A stretch of 64,000 nt of DNA from Rhodamnia argentea (lineage: Eukaryota; Streptophyta; Magnoliopsida; Myrtales; Myrtaceae). Below the pieces are notes generated by a model. The model saw nothing but the letters and a program-made list of their open reading frames with translations, ran no database searches and was not told where the DNA came from. This document shows, piece by piece, positions 46,386-58,481 of this stretch (positions are counted from its first letter, which is position 1; each line of letters starts with the position of its first letter). The stretch spans positions 3,968,001-4,032,000 of the forward strand of contig NC_063156.1 in the NCBI RefSeq assembly GCF_020921035.1. The letters run 5' to 3'. Made by a program: the position numbers and the translations under genes.

Positions 46386-49300
46386 GTTGTGAAACTCTTC
46401 TAATATAACTTACACGTTTATTTCAATAGTGTGGCCCCGTACAACCTATGGGGTATGGATATCTAACATCCGCTAAATAATATTTATCCGCACCAATATA
46501 ATGCGAATTTGAATAAAATGTACTTCAATGCTTTTGAATCGGTACTCTTGAGATTGGTTAAATACTTGTGGTCACCCTATGAATTACCTTTAACCTTGGT
46601 AACTACAAATCTAAATTAAACAATTAAGGTCAAAATGCACTCATTAGGGTCGCCAACTAGAAAATATCAAAAGCAATTTAGTTGCAATCAATTCTCTTGA
46701 TCTTGAAGCACCCCAATGATTACTTTCAAGGGTTTAGATGGTTGTTGCGTGGTAATATATGACGGTCACAGATATTAATGTGCATAAATCAGGGGTTAAT
46801 AAAGAGGCAAAGCCAATAAACAATGTGTGAATTAAAAATTAACCTTACTGTGGAAGACCAGCTAACATGCCAGCTTCTATCTTATCATTCTTCACAACCC
46901 CTCCACGGACACACACACACACACACACAGAGACATACATACATACATACATACATACATACATACATACTTACTTACTTACTTATGTATATGTATATGT
47001 ATATGTATAACCTTATTGGCCCAAAAACTTTATTAGATACTCTATTTTTTCAAATACACTATCAACTATGCGAACATTGGGTGACAATTTTCTTATTGAC
47101 ACGGGTACATGACACATTTGCGGTATGAAACTTGCAAATTTGGGTTTACGATATTTGTGTGGCAATTGCGTTAGCTCTAGCGACACGATCGACAGAAGGT
47201 ACGTACAATTACCTGAAATTAATCGGGTTAGGCTGTTTTTGCAAAATATATTGCAAGATCTTATAAGCCTTGCATTCCTAATTACACTACCTATGTTTCT
47301 CTTTTCTAAGAGCAAAACTAGTTGCCGTAGACAACCGACCTTAGAATAAAGAGGAAAAAGAAACAAACGCGAGCATCTTCTTGTTGAAAGTTATTGCACA
47401 AGGCACGTAATTCTTTCTCCTTAATTAGGCCATTTGCTTGAATTTTCTCAGGCATTGCAGGTTGACCAGTGGAAGACTTTCTCTTCTTTTTCAAATTTTA
47501 CTTATTCTCTTGCAAAAAAATAAAATAAAAATGCATTTGAAAATTGAGGCAGAAAGAAAGACTTTAACCCTATTCAAAGTTGCATAGAGCTCACGTTTCA
47601 TCAATCATTATTAGTATTAAAATACACGACCAACGTGACAAGGAAGCGATGTGCCATGCTTTAACACAAAACAATCCATTATAAAACCCTCACGACAAAT
47701 CTCAAATCGAGAAAATCCGATTTCGCTCGCACCCTCGATTGAAATCGTCACCGGCATGTTCCAGATTCGGGCGGCCCAAAATTCTTTACTTTTCGAAGGT
47801 GGTGGTCTGAGATCGTAAGGACCTCCGAAAGTGCTATGGTTTCGGACCAATCGAAAAAAAAGATACTCGACCGAGTTGAAAACCGATCCGCTCCCCGATC
47901 GAATTAATCGGAAATCCGCTAATAAACCGAGCCCTTCTGCTATAGAAAACTAACACGTCTTGATCAAAGTTAATGGTGAAGCTAAGGGCCGAGCTATGGG
48001 ATTAGTTGGGAGAGATTTTGGCCTATATTTAAACAGCATTGTGATGAAACGTTCTTGCATGCGATCGTAAAAGAGCGCCGTCATGAATAGCTGAGAAAAA
48101 GCAAGGCCGGCCATTTTCATGTGGGGTGCACGATGGGGTGTTGCTGACCAAATCGCCCAAACATTTTCGGTCAATTCTCACTTAATTAACATTTTTCCCA
48201 TTTTATTGGGTAATATAAGTAATTTAGTTTATAAAAAAAATTTACCAAATTACTCGGGTTTTCTCCATTTTCTCTGTTCTCTTTTGCAGCTCAAATTGCA
48301 CGAACAAGTTGATATCGTGAATCCGTGACCTGATAAGTCTGTGGAGCTTGTGCTCCCATCTTCTTTGATTAAGACTTGTAGATATTTGTGCATATGTAGT
48401 ATAACATATATATGCTTGTTTGACGAGAAAATCGCCCGGAAAATCACTCTTAAGAATTTATTTCTTTTGGAAACAACGCGCCATAATTGTTCACGGGGCT
48501 AATTGATTTTCGATGAATTTAGTGGGGGGGAAATCCGAACACTTCGGGGATCGCCTAACAAGCGCGATGACTTTTGTTCACACGTTGAGCTAATTTTTAT
48601 TTTTTTTAGCGCATTCTCATGGAAGTCTCGAGAAAGATCGTTGACTTAACAATAGAGTAACGAGTTTGACCCCGAACAAAGTCCGTCTGATTTCGTTAGA
48701 GCTCCGTGACATGGAAAAAATCACAATAAGAGGAAACTTAAAGTTCGATGCTAAGTAGTCTTAAGTATTATCTTTATTTCTCCCGAAAAAGTATATGTTT
48801 TTTTTTTGGCAGCTAAGCCCATAAAGAGATTATTAAAAAAGGGAAACAGGACAACAGACAATATCATTATTAAAAATGAATGAAATTGTGTTTGGAAATG
48901 ATAAGAGGAAAGGAAAATAGCCAAGAAAATGACCACCAGAAATTGTAAAAAGATGTATGCATGATCAAGAAAATGACCCCGTAGACAAATATTGACGCAA
49001 CTCCCTCTCTCTCCGCGTACAGAAAAAGAGAAGAGGAAGGAAAAAAGGGGGGGGAAAGACTGTATTGACCTTTCAAAGTCAACGCAATTCTCAATGTAAC
49101 CCAAAATTCTTCATCCATGAGATTTCCTTACAACCTTTGCATCAAACATTCTCCTTGCCCTTCTTCTTGATTTGTCTCCCCACTTGTTATGTATGTTTTT
49201 GCCCTTTTCCTCTCATTATAACGTGCAGCCTCTCATGTGATCATGTTGTCCATGGCTTTACCAAAAAGGGGCAGGCAATCTTTCATTCCTTCCCCATATG

Positions 49301-49603
49301 GAGTGCACATCAATGTGAAGAACATCGTGCTCTTTCGATCGCAGGAGAAAATTCCGCATTTAGCCAAAAGGACCAGAGGAAATTTTTCGAGATTAAATCG
49401 TATTTGTGACGTGGCATAGCGATGAAAGGGTTATTTATAGTTGAGCCGTGTCGAGGTGGCATTGATGAGGTGAATTGGTAAATTGCACGTTTGTTGCCCT
49501 GTCTGGAGAAGCTTTCCAACTTCTGAGCTACATCCCTGGGCTCGTTGATCTCGCAACTATCTTTCTCATCGAGGAGATATGAATCCATCTAACACATCGA
49601 CAT
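46386..49603. other. AT-rich intergenic DNA
   Basis: Apart from the compound microsatellite at 46908-47009, no gene or named repeat was recognised. Confidence 0.4.
46908..47009. repeat. Compound microsatellite (AC)n-(CATA)n-(CTTA)n-(TATATG)n
   Basis: Four motifs follow one another without spacers, each appearing to derive from the last by single-base change. About 100 bp. Confidence 0.95.
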
Positions 49604-50240
49604 GTTTGGAAGGTGACATTCATATCTTATATGGATAGATAAATCTAGGGACGAGGATGTAGAGTTCGGATTACATACCCCGAATGTTGTGTTTTTACTG
49701 GATGTCACTTATCAAGTCGGGTGATGACCGGACATGTAGCAACCGGGCTCGTATTGTTTGGACGGTAACCACTCATATCTTGTCTAGCGAGATAAATTTA
49801 GGAACGAGGATGTAGATTCGGGGATTACATACCCACAAATGTCATGTTTATATTGGAAGAGACTTACCAAGTCGAGTAATGGTGGGACATGCAGCAACTG
49901 GGCTTGTATTGTTTGGAATGTAACACTCATATCCAGTCTGGGGGATAAGTTTAGAGATGAGGACGCATGGTATACCCCTAAATGCCGTGATTTTATTAGA
50001 TCCCACTTATCCGGTCGGGCGATGACGTGCCATGTAGCAGCTGTGGTCGTATTGTTTGGAAGGTAATCCTCAAATCTTGTCTGGCGAGATTAATTTAGGG
50101 ACGGGGACGCAGAGTCGGGATTACATACCCCAAGTGAGGGCGTAGGGTCGGGGACTACATAACCCCGAATATCGTGTCCTTATCGGGCGCCACTTACCAA
50201 GACGGGTGATGACGTGACACGTAGCAACCGGGGCTCGGTC
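49604..50240. repeat. Tandem array, four units of ~143-185 bp
   Basis: Units begin at 49604, 49756, 49911 and 50054, each opening gtttgga(a/c)(g/t)gta or a near match. Each runs through ctcatatc, gggacgagga-like, ttacataccc, cactta(c/t)caagtcgggt and gtagcaac(c/t)ggg blocks. The last unit holds an internal duplication around tacataccccaa. The array ends about 150 bp before the TATA-like box of the two-RRM gene. Confidence 0.85.
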
Positions 50241-50389
50241 CGATGGCGATCGAGCGATCGCGGCCGCCCGGTGCCGATGGATTCTTGGGAAGGAGTCAGC
50301 AAGATCAACGGCCAGTCTCCTCCGCCAGTAGGATTGCACGGGGGACAGCTTGGTGTGAGCGCACAACACGGTCGTCTCTCTCCAATAAG

Positions 50390-50397
50390 TATAAAAG
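50390..50397 (+). promoter_or_regulatory. TATA-like box of the two-RRM gene
   Basis: TATAAAAG about 1.1 kb before the start codon. The gap would be leader plus leader intron(s), for example donor ACAGAAG|GTATTG at 51169 and the acceptor TTGTAG just before 51483. Confidence 0.6.
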
Positions 50398-51488
50398 GGA
50401 ATGAAAAGCCAAAGCTCACCTCCATTTTTATCATCACAGATCACGCGAAAATATCAAAGATTTCTCATTTTTGCTCTCTTCTTCCCACCATTTCCAGTCT
50501 TTTCTATTTCCATAATTTCTTCGCACCAAATCTATCTCATCCACATTGTAGAAAAAAAAAAAAAGAAGAAAAAAGAGAAAAGATCGAATTTTTTTTGGGA
50601 AATTCGTGAAAAAAAATATTCAATATCAAAGTCTATATATACTCCATTCACCGGATGCTGCAATCCTTCTCGCTTTCTCATCAACTCCTCCTTCTCTCTC
50701 TCTCTCTCTCTCTTTCTGAGGAAAAGGAAGGAAGAAAGTGGGGGAAAAATAAAGAAAATAAGACACAAAGCATATTGTTCCTGGCACTTGAATATGCATT
50801 TGGAATTTATCGAGAATAAAAACGATTGATTCACGGACACGGGCTTTGGTGGGGGCATATGGAGATCATGCCCTCAGTTCCGATTGTTGTTCTTGTCAGA
50901 TCTTAGTGGTGTCGTCGCGAGATTCGGCGTCTCCCCGGTTTGTGCTCTGATCGGTGCGAATCTGAACTTGGGTGGTTTTGATTTTCAGGAATTGGGTGGT
51001 TTTAGATCTTGATGGATGAGCTCGGTGTTGTTTGATTAGGTGGGATTGAGTTCCGGGGTCGGCTCGACAAGGATCTTATGTTTCGGTCTTGAATCTGAAG
51101 ATTATTTTTTTCGTTTGTTTGTTTGGCTTGGCATCGAGCTCGCGGTTCGTGCTTGTCTGTCAACAGAAGGTATTGTTATGTGTTCTGGGATTGGTCATGC
51201 GTGTGCATTTCTGATTGTTCCTTTTCCTTTTCTGAGTGGACGGTATTCAGGCGAATTCTATTCTGATTCGCGGGCAGTTTTTATTTGCTTGATTTGGATG
51301 ATTTATCTGTTTTTCATTATGGATTGAAATTGGGTGGATCTTATACAGACTGAGTGGTTTCCAGTGGAAATGGGTTCTCATTCCGTCTTTAAAGAGCTTA
51401 CCTTTTGCTCTTCTTGGTATTGTAAGTTTTTTGGATTGGGTGGCGCGTGTTTTGATTGATGTGATGGTAATCTTGAATTGTAGAGGCA

Positions 51489-53206
51489 ATGCAATCTGAT
51501 AATGGGAAGCTATTTATCGGTGGAATATCATGGGACACAAATGAGGACAGATTGAAAGAGTACTTTGGTGCTTATGGAGAGGTGGTGGAGGCAATCATCA
51601 TGAAGGATCGAACCACTGGCCGTGCCCGTGGTTTCGGTTTCGTTGTTTTTGCGGATCCAGCTGTTGCTGAAAGAGTCATCAAGGATAAGCATAGCATCGA
51701 TGGCCGGATGGTGAGTGAGTGATCTCCGCATGTCTACTTATTACTGTGGTATTTCTTTTGCAAGAGTTAATTATGAGCAGTTATACATTGTGATGTAAAT
51801 TTCTTCGTCCTTCTATTGGGATTACAAGTCCAACATTGTAATTGCAGGATTCTGTATTCAACTAAATTTGAAACTCAATGTAATATTTTCCTCACTTCCT
51901 TTTTCGTTTTCCCCTTCTCCTTCTGTATGAGTACATTCTTTGTCCCATGTATTCTCAATTGGAGTTGACGGTGCTAGTACATTGCAGTTACGCGAGTTTT
52001 ATTCTTGACCATCAAGTTGTGTGTCCTCAGGTCGAGGCTAAGAAAGCTGTTCCTAGGGACGACCAGAACATTCTGAGTAGGAACAGCAGCAGCGTTCATA
52101 GTTCTCCTGGCCCTGGCCGCACCAAGAAGATTTTTGTAGGAGGTTTAGCATCCACAGTAACTGAGAGTGACTTTAAAAAGTACTTTGAGCAATTTGGTAC
52201 AGTCACAGATGTTGTCGTAATGTATGATCACAACACCCAGAGGCCTAGAGGCTTTGGGTTTATCACTTATGACACAGAGGACGCTGTGGATAAGGTGTTG
52301 CTCAATACTTTTCATGAACTGAATGGCAAAATGGTTGAGGTGAAGAGAGCAGTTCCCAAGGAGCTGTCACCAGGTCCAAGTCGTAGCCCACTTGGTGGGT
52401 ATAACTATGGGATGAGTCGTGTCAATAGCTTTCTTAGTGGATTCACTCAGGGATATACCCCAAGTGCTGTGGGAGGATATGGACTTAGGATGGATGGTAG
52501 GTTTAGTCCGGTTGCAGGAGGTCGAAGTGGATACCCAGCGTTTGGCATGAATTTTGAGACAGGGCTTAGCCCAAATTATGGTGGGACGACAAATTTCAGT
52601 AACAACATCAGCTATGGCCGGGGACTGAATCCTTATTACATTGGCAATTCCAATAGATTTAACAGCACAGTTGGATACGATGGAGGCAATGGAGGAAGCT
52701 CTTCTTTCTTCAGCTCAGTAACTCGGAATCTCTGGGGAAATGGGGGCCTGAATCAGGCCACGAACCCTACAAGCTCCAACACCAATACAGGAGGAAATAT
52801 GAGCATAGGAGGAAGCAGCTTTGGCGGCAGCGCCATTAATTGGACCTCTTCACCAATTACTGCTCAAGGTGGCGGAAACAGCACCTCCAATGATAGTGCA
52901 AATTTTGGTTATGGAGGTGGCAGCAACAGCTACGCATTGGGCAGTGTGGGGTATGGAAGAAACAGCAGATCTGGTGGCCCCCTGACTTCATCATATGGTA
53001 CATCAAATGGTGCTTATGATGGTGCCTTTGCAGACCTCTATGCAAGTGGTTCAGTGTATGGTGATGCTACTTGGCGCCCGCCAAATCCTGAGAGGGGAGG
53101 ATCTGGTTCATTTGGTTATGGAATTGGCAATGCTGCTTCAGATGTTTCAGCTAAAAGTTCTCCAGGTTATGTTGGTGATTACAATGTCAATAAGAGAGTG
53201 AACTAG
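51489..53206 (+). CDS. hnRNP-like protein with two RRMs and a Gly/Ser/Asn-rich tail, 465 residues
   Basis: The exons are 51489..51710 and 52031..53206 (222 and 1176 nt, in phase). RRM1 has RNP2 LFIGGI at residues 8-13 and RNP1 RGFGFVVF at 47-54. RRM2 has RNP2 IFVGGL at 108-113 and RNP1 RGFGFITY at 147-154. The tail from ~170 is rich in Gly, Ser, Asn and Tyr, a low-complexity region as in hnRNP A/B and Musashi-like proteins. Such proteins bind RNA in the nucleus or in granules, acting in splicing, export or decay. From memory the nearest Arabidopsis gene is At3g07810. The stop codon is followed after two bases by a strong donor (AG|GTAATG), so the gene probably has a 3'-UTR intron. Confidence 0.92.
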
Positions 53207-55003
53207 AGGTAATGTCTCACGCTGAGATCTCCCTGCAATTTCTTAAACTCTATCAGTACTTCTTAACGATTCCTTAATAAATATTTTTTTGAAAGAACCT
53301 TTTATTTTCCTTTCCATATGTCAATAGAAGAACAATTCTTTTGTCTTTGTATATTTGTTTGATCATTCTTTTAGCGTGCATTTCAGAGTAGTCAGTTGCT
53401 GTGGTTCTAATGTTTGCAATGGTTGAACAATATTACTTTGACAAATATTCTACGCTGTTAAGAGAAATACTCATTAGCCATTAATTTCGTCTCCCCCATC
53501 TCTATTTCAGTCTATCACAAATGCCACCAGTTCTTCCCTTCCTTTGAGTTGCTAGCGATCGTGACTAAGCTTGTTCCTGAAGTAGATGATTTTCCTCAAA
53601 TTAAGGAAATTAAGGAAAAAAAAAATACATAACTATTACCCGAGATTCTACTCTGTCGGTATTGGGACTTTTCATAGCATAATCCTGAATGATGAAATCC
53701 TGGGGATTAATGTGTCCCACTGATTCCATTTACCCATAAGGACAATGGGTGTAACTCCGTATACTTACGAGGGTGCTTGGTACGTGAAAGTTCTACATAT
53801 GTCTTAGAACCATATATGTCATCCCTGAATATCCTTTTGACCATCCAATTTGACAGTGTTGGATGTTAATTCCTGGTGGTGCTACACCGTGCTGCCATCG
53901 TTTATCCTTTGGCGTATGGTGATAGGCTGATTTCACTGTTTTCTACTTTGTAATGTAATGGTTACGTGTGATTTTGTTGTTTTGTGGATAAGTAAGTGCA
54001 TAAGAATCTTAATTTTTACCTGGTCAAGCTTTTCCAACAGCATATGTGCTGAGAGTTTTCTCTAGGGCTTTACCTCCTCTATGGTTGAGCTTGGGCAGGT
54101 TTGTATTGGGCCAGATAGTTGTGTTAAGAAGCTTAGCTTTCACATGGCTGAGCTTTTAGGTAGTAGCTACATGTGCATGAGAACTTTAGCTTCTGCAATG
54201 AATGCAATTGCACATGCATTCAGAATTGCAAATCTCAAATTGAACCTTTGTTTCGTGGTTGTCTTAATGATCCACTGCAAGTATTTTCAGGGATAATCAG
54301 GGTAAACATAAAATTTGTCTGTCTACTCTTTTGGTGTTACCATTACCAGCTGTGCTGTGATTCCTGGGTTTATGATACAAATTCACCTGACCCTTGATTC
54401 CAAATTAGGATATCAAAACACTTAAGCTCGTTTTGAGTGCTGTTTGACCTTTGCATGTACTTAATATGACCCAAAAGCGGAACTAGGATCCCTCGTTAAA
54501 TTGGAACTGAGGTCATGAAACTGTCAAAACTTCCATGAATGAAATGGTCAATATGCTTTTTATTTTCCTACTCATATGTTTTGAGATAGCATCTTGGAAA
54601 ATTCCTACATAATTTGCAACAAGATTTATCCAGTCAATTAATTCCGCTCAGTTTTAGAGGTCTATGTGTGAGAACCAGTTTCTGGTTGATTACTGGAAAG
54701 TATGAAATACCAAAAACCTTTCCATGTCTCTGTGTATGGCTTGACTGCTTGAACACGAGTGCAGGCTAAAATTTTTCTTTCCCATTGTAGCAGAGCACAG
54801 AATGAAAATGTCAACTTGCCAAATCATGAAATTTGTGCTGTTTTTGGCTTAACTTTATTTGAAAATATGTGTATACAAACACTAGTTTCTAGTCCATAGT
54901 GATAGTCGAGTTTTCATGCTAGGGAGCAAATGTCATAGTACTACTAAATTGGTACCCTCATATTGGCAGCTTGTGGCACTTCTTCTGCTGTTGTGCTACT
55001 CTA

Positions 55004-55006
<3 letters not shown>

Positions 55007-55052
<46 letters not shown>

Positions 55053-55114
55053 GCACGCACGCACGCACACACACACACACACACACACGCACACACACAC
55101 ACATACACACACGC
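55007..55114. repeat. Compound (TC)n-(AC)n-(ACGC)n microsatellite
   Basis: About 33 bp of TC are followed by about 70 bp of AC with ACGC interruptions, inside the presumed 3'-UTR intron. Confidence 0.95.
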
Positions 55115-55792
55115 AACTGCATTGGCAACTGCTAATATATTAGAAATGCTAGTTGAGGTGCTTTTATTTTCCAAGAGTCCGTTGCATTGACTTTGTCTAC
55201 TCTGCAATCCATGTGTAGTATACTCAAAATTTCTTTGTTTCCTGCTTGAAAAAAAGGGTACATGGCACACCTCTGACTAATGAAAGTTAATGGACACCCC
55301 ATGCTTTCTGAAATCTGCTTTTCCCTCCCGTTAAATGTGGAGGATTGGTTCCATTTTCAAGGGATATACCTCGTGTGTTGGAGTGCAGTGGAATACCCTC
55401 TCTTAATTTTTTAAGAGTAGACAGCGTTCGTGAAATTATCTATAGAATATTACATGTAATTGGGTTTTGGGTTTGTTTAGTTTGATCTGGAAATGATTCA
55501 GTTTAGTCCTTCCTCCCAATCTTTCTCTTACCTCTCTTCTTCATCTCCTTCATCCCCCACAAAAATCAAGAAAGGGAAATAAAGAGATATGGCCAGTTGG
55601 CCACACAGGAGAAAAGCATTCATTTTCCTTTTAACGAAACCGACATTATAGTTAAGGTCCTATGTGCTCATTCAATTATATCTCGATATCATCTAGTACG
55701 ATGTATGGAATATATATGACAAGGGTGGAGTGTTGGAGGATGTTGATTGATAGTTCATGTCTCAGAGGCCCAAGTTGTACGTCTAAATGCTT

Positions 55793-55918
55793 ATTTCTAC
55801 ACCAAGTAATAGTCCTTGTTTGTTTATGTTAGTGTAGGGAAGGACAATCTATGGAAATTTCTGCACCAACTAATAGTCCTTGTTTGTTTATGTTAGTGTA
55901 GGGAAGGACAATCTATGG
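55793..55918. repeat. 64-bp tandem duplication
   Basis: Copies start at 55793 and 55857 (atttct(a/g)caccaa), and differ at about two positions over 62 bases. A recent duplication inside the presumed 3'-UTR intron. Confidence 0.9.
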
Positions 55919-56670
55919 TCTTTCCAAACCATCGCGAGAGTGTTTGATGTACATATGTAATTGTAAGTTGTAATGTCGCGAAGTCACTTCCGAATTGCTT
56001 TGATGAACTCAGAGAGAGAGGGAGGGAGCGATTTTCTTAATGAAGGGATGGAGCCAGGATTGGGACTATTGGATTTTCACGTGTTGATCTTAGGGAGGAG
56101 ATTGTTATAACATTAGAAAGGCAATGAGGTCATTGAATACTTGTTGCATCTGAAGTTGAATTGCTTTTATAGTGTGCGTTGTGATTGATGGACTTTTGTT
56201 GTGCTTAAGCATTTATCTGTCGGGATAGATGAGTGGTGAATGTTGACCTATCATATTTAGACTATGTAACCATTTTGTGGTCCAAGTTAAAAGTTTGAAT
56301 CACCTTTTTACATGAGACATCATAGCTAGTATTTGTTAGTTTTGTCCTGATGGTCATGTATCACATGTATGCATGCGTGTTTGATGCATGCTCCTGTAGA
56401 GGTGTCAATTTCCTCCAAATGAGATTGATATCCTCCTGTCCTTGTCTAGAGGTCGAAGTTCAGGCAACCTATATATAGATAGTTTATTTCTTGTTGGAAA
56501 GTGAAAATCTGTTGTATCACCATTTCATGGTAGAAGTTGCTTTTATTTCCAACAGCAATTTATCGTTGCACATAGATCCATCTTTTCTTCCTTCAGTTTA
56601 AGTAGTTAGTAATTGTGTATACATAATATTCAGCATTTTGATCTAACAAGGTTGCCTTTTTTTGCATCAG

Positions 56671-58481
56671 GCATTGCTTCCTAGGGAGATCGTCTCCATA
56701 CATTCAGAATGTGGTAGGTGAAGAAGAATTTGGTGAAGCTGGTGAACTATGGTTTGGGATATCTCTCTAAAACTTTGTCAAAGAAATTGGTTGTTTAGAG
56801 CTAACGGGAGTGTCTTTTGGAAAATTAAACTTACAGATAGAAGTTACACAAGGATTTTGTGTCGAGGCTTGAGTTTTTTGAGGTACAACTTTAGGTTGTT
56901 TTCTGCTACTTGAGTGATGTAAAATTAGATTTCGGATATAGTCGGAAATGTATCATGCATCCTTGGTGAGGTGGCGATACATAGAAGCATAGACTGATAA
57001 ATTTTTTCCCCTAGATTTTTATTTCCTCAATTGTCTGGCAAGGTTGTGAGTTCTTGTCCAGGTTCCTTTCTTTCTGCAGATTGTAACTGGAATTCTTGAT
57101 TTACTAGTGTGAAAACGTTAAGGGATACCCATGTAGGGTCCCGTGAATAAGCTACTACATAATTCGATTCTTTCTTCCGTGGATACTATTAATGAGACCC
57201 ATTTGAGCTTTATTTGATTGCAAAGTCTAAGTTTGTCATCAAGGTACTTCATATTTGCGTGGTTTGAGCTCTATTTCATCTGGTGGTACGAAGTACTTTC
57301 TCAACATATCTGCTTATGTCAGTTGCTCGTGGTAATCCGGGATTTTGGTGCAGATTAGTTTCTTAATTCTTCTTTTCCCGTTCTTGGACAAAGTTGTTTT
57401 AATCCCTGTGAACTTATTATCCTTTTGCTTTCATACACGTTTCATTCTATTGACCAGTTTCTGTTACTCTGGTTAATGTGGGTGTCATCTCATTTAGTTT
57501 CTTCACTTGGTAACCAGAAATCTCTAGGAAAAGCATCAGCCACTGATGTTTTTGTACACATAAGATGTTAGCCTTGTTTTAATTTTTATATGGGGAAGTT
57601 TCAAACTTTCCAGCACAGTGCACTGACTGGTAATCATGTGCGCTTGATGGCCTAACATAGAAGGAAGTGTATGGAACAGAGCAGGTTTGTGTGTTGTGAT
57701 GGGAGCTCTCAGGTCCCATTGGCTTAGTAATATATCCTTCCAGGGGACTATGAGATGATGATATTGACTGAATATTCTGAAGGAGTAGTGTTTTTCTCGA
57801 AATACATCTCTCTCCCTCTCTCTAAGTGATCACCCCTTTAATTGCATCATCTCTTTGGAAGTCCTCTAATGGCTAAGCGATGGCCATTTGCCCTTTGAAT
57901 TTGGCCTTTTGCCCTCTTTTCGGTTTTCGAGATAAATTTGTGGCCAAATTCATCTAGCCATGGTGGGTAATTGACTTAATGTACTTTTCATTAACAGAAG
58001 GTGGGTGGTCCAAACTTACTGCGCTCTCTGTAATCTGAGCGAGTAGTTGTCTGTGGAGGAGTTGGGAATGTAGTATGCCTTCGTTGAATCTCAAATCCTA
58101 GATTCACGAGCAGCACAGTTGCTGCGTCGATGTCAGTTGAATTATGCACCAAAAACCTCTCTTCATTTGAGGCTTCAATTCTCTCAAACAACGGCGTAAT
58201 GCCGTAAAAGTGAAGGCCAGATTCCAAAACAGTGAGCGGTGGAGCACGGGGAAATACAGGGGAAAGCTGTATTTCGGCAAATGTACCAAATTGAAAAGAC
58301 GTATAGAATCGCTTGTAACCACGAACCGCAGCGGCTTTCTCAACATGGAAGCCGGGATAAGATGAGACTCTTTAATCGGACGATACCTATATTTCTCCAA
58401 ATGCAATCAACAGATTTAGGAAAGATGAAAGAAGAAAGTTCCAAATTACAGTCCGGGTTGCTGTCAAACTTTTTCTGCGAG
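56671..58481. other. Probable terminal UTR exon of the two-RRM gene and spacer
   Basis: The segment after the acceptor at 56670 probably ends within a few hundred bases as 3' UTR. The rest separates this gene from the convergent CYB561-DOMON gene. No coding sequence was recognised. Confidence 0.4.

Larger units (their letters stand above)
53209..56670 (+). other. Probable 3'-UTR intron of the two-RRM gene
   Basis: Donor GTAATG at 53209 and acceptor TTTTTTTGCATCAG ending at 56670, with a plant-like branch site CTAAC about 28 bases upstream. The 3462-bp interval is T-rich, non-coding and repeat-bearing. Because the junction would lie two bases after the stop, it should not trigger nonsense-mediated decay. 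Inferred from signals only. Confidence 0.5.

Noticed and set aside
51947-52030. Alternative start for the second RRM exon at 51947
   Set aside because: This is intron sequence before the acceptor CCTCAG. The exon joins in phase to 51489-51710, restoring RRM1 to RRM2.
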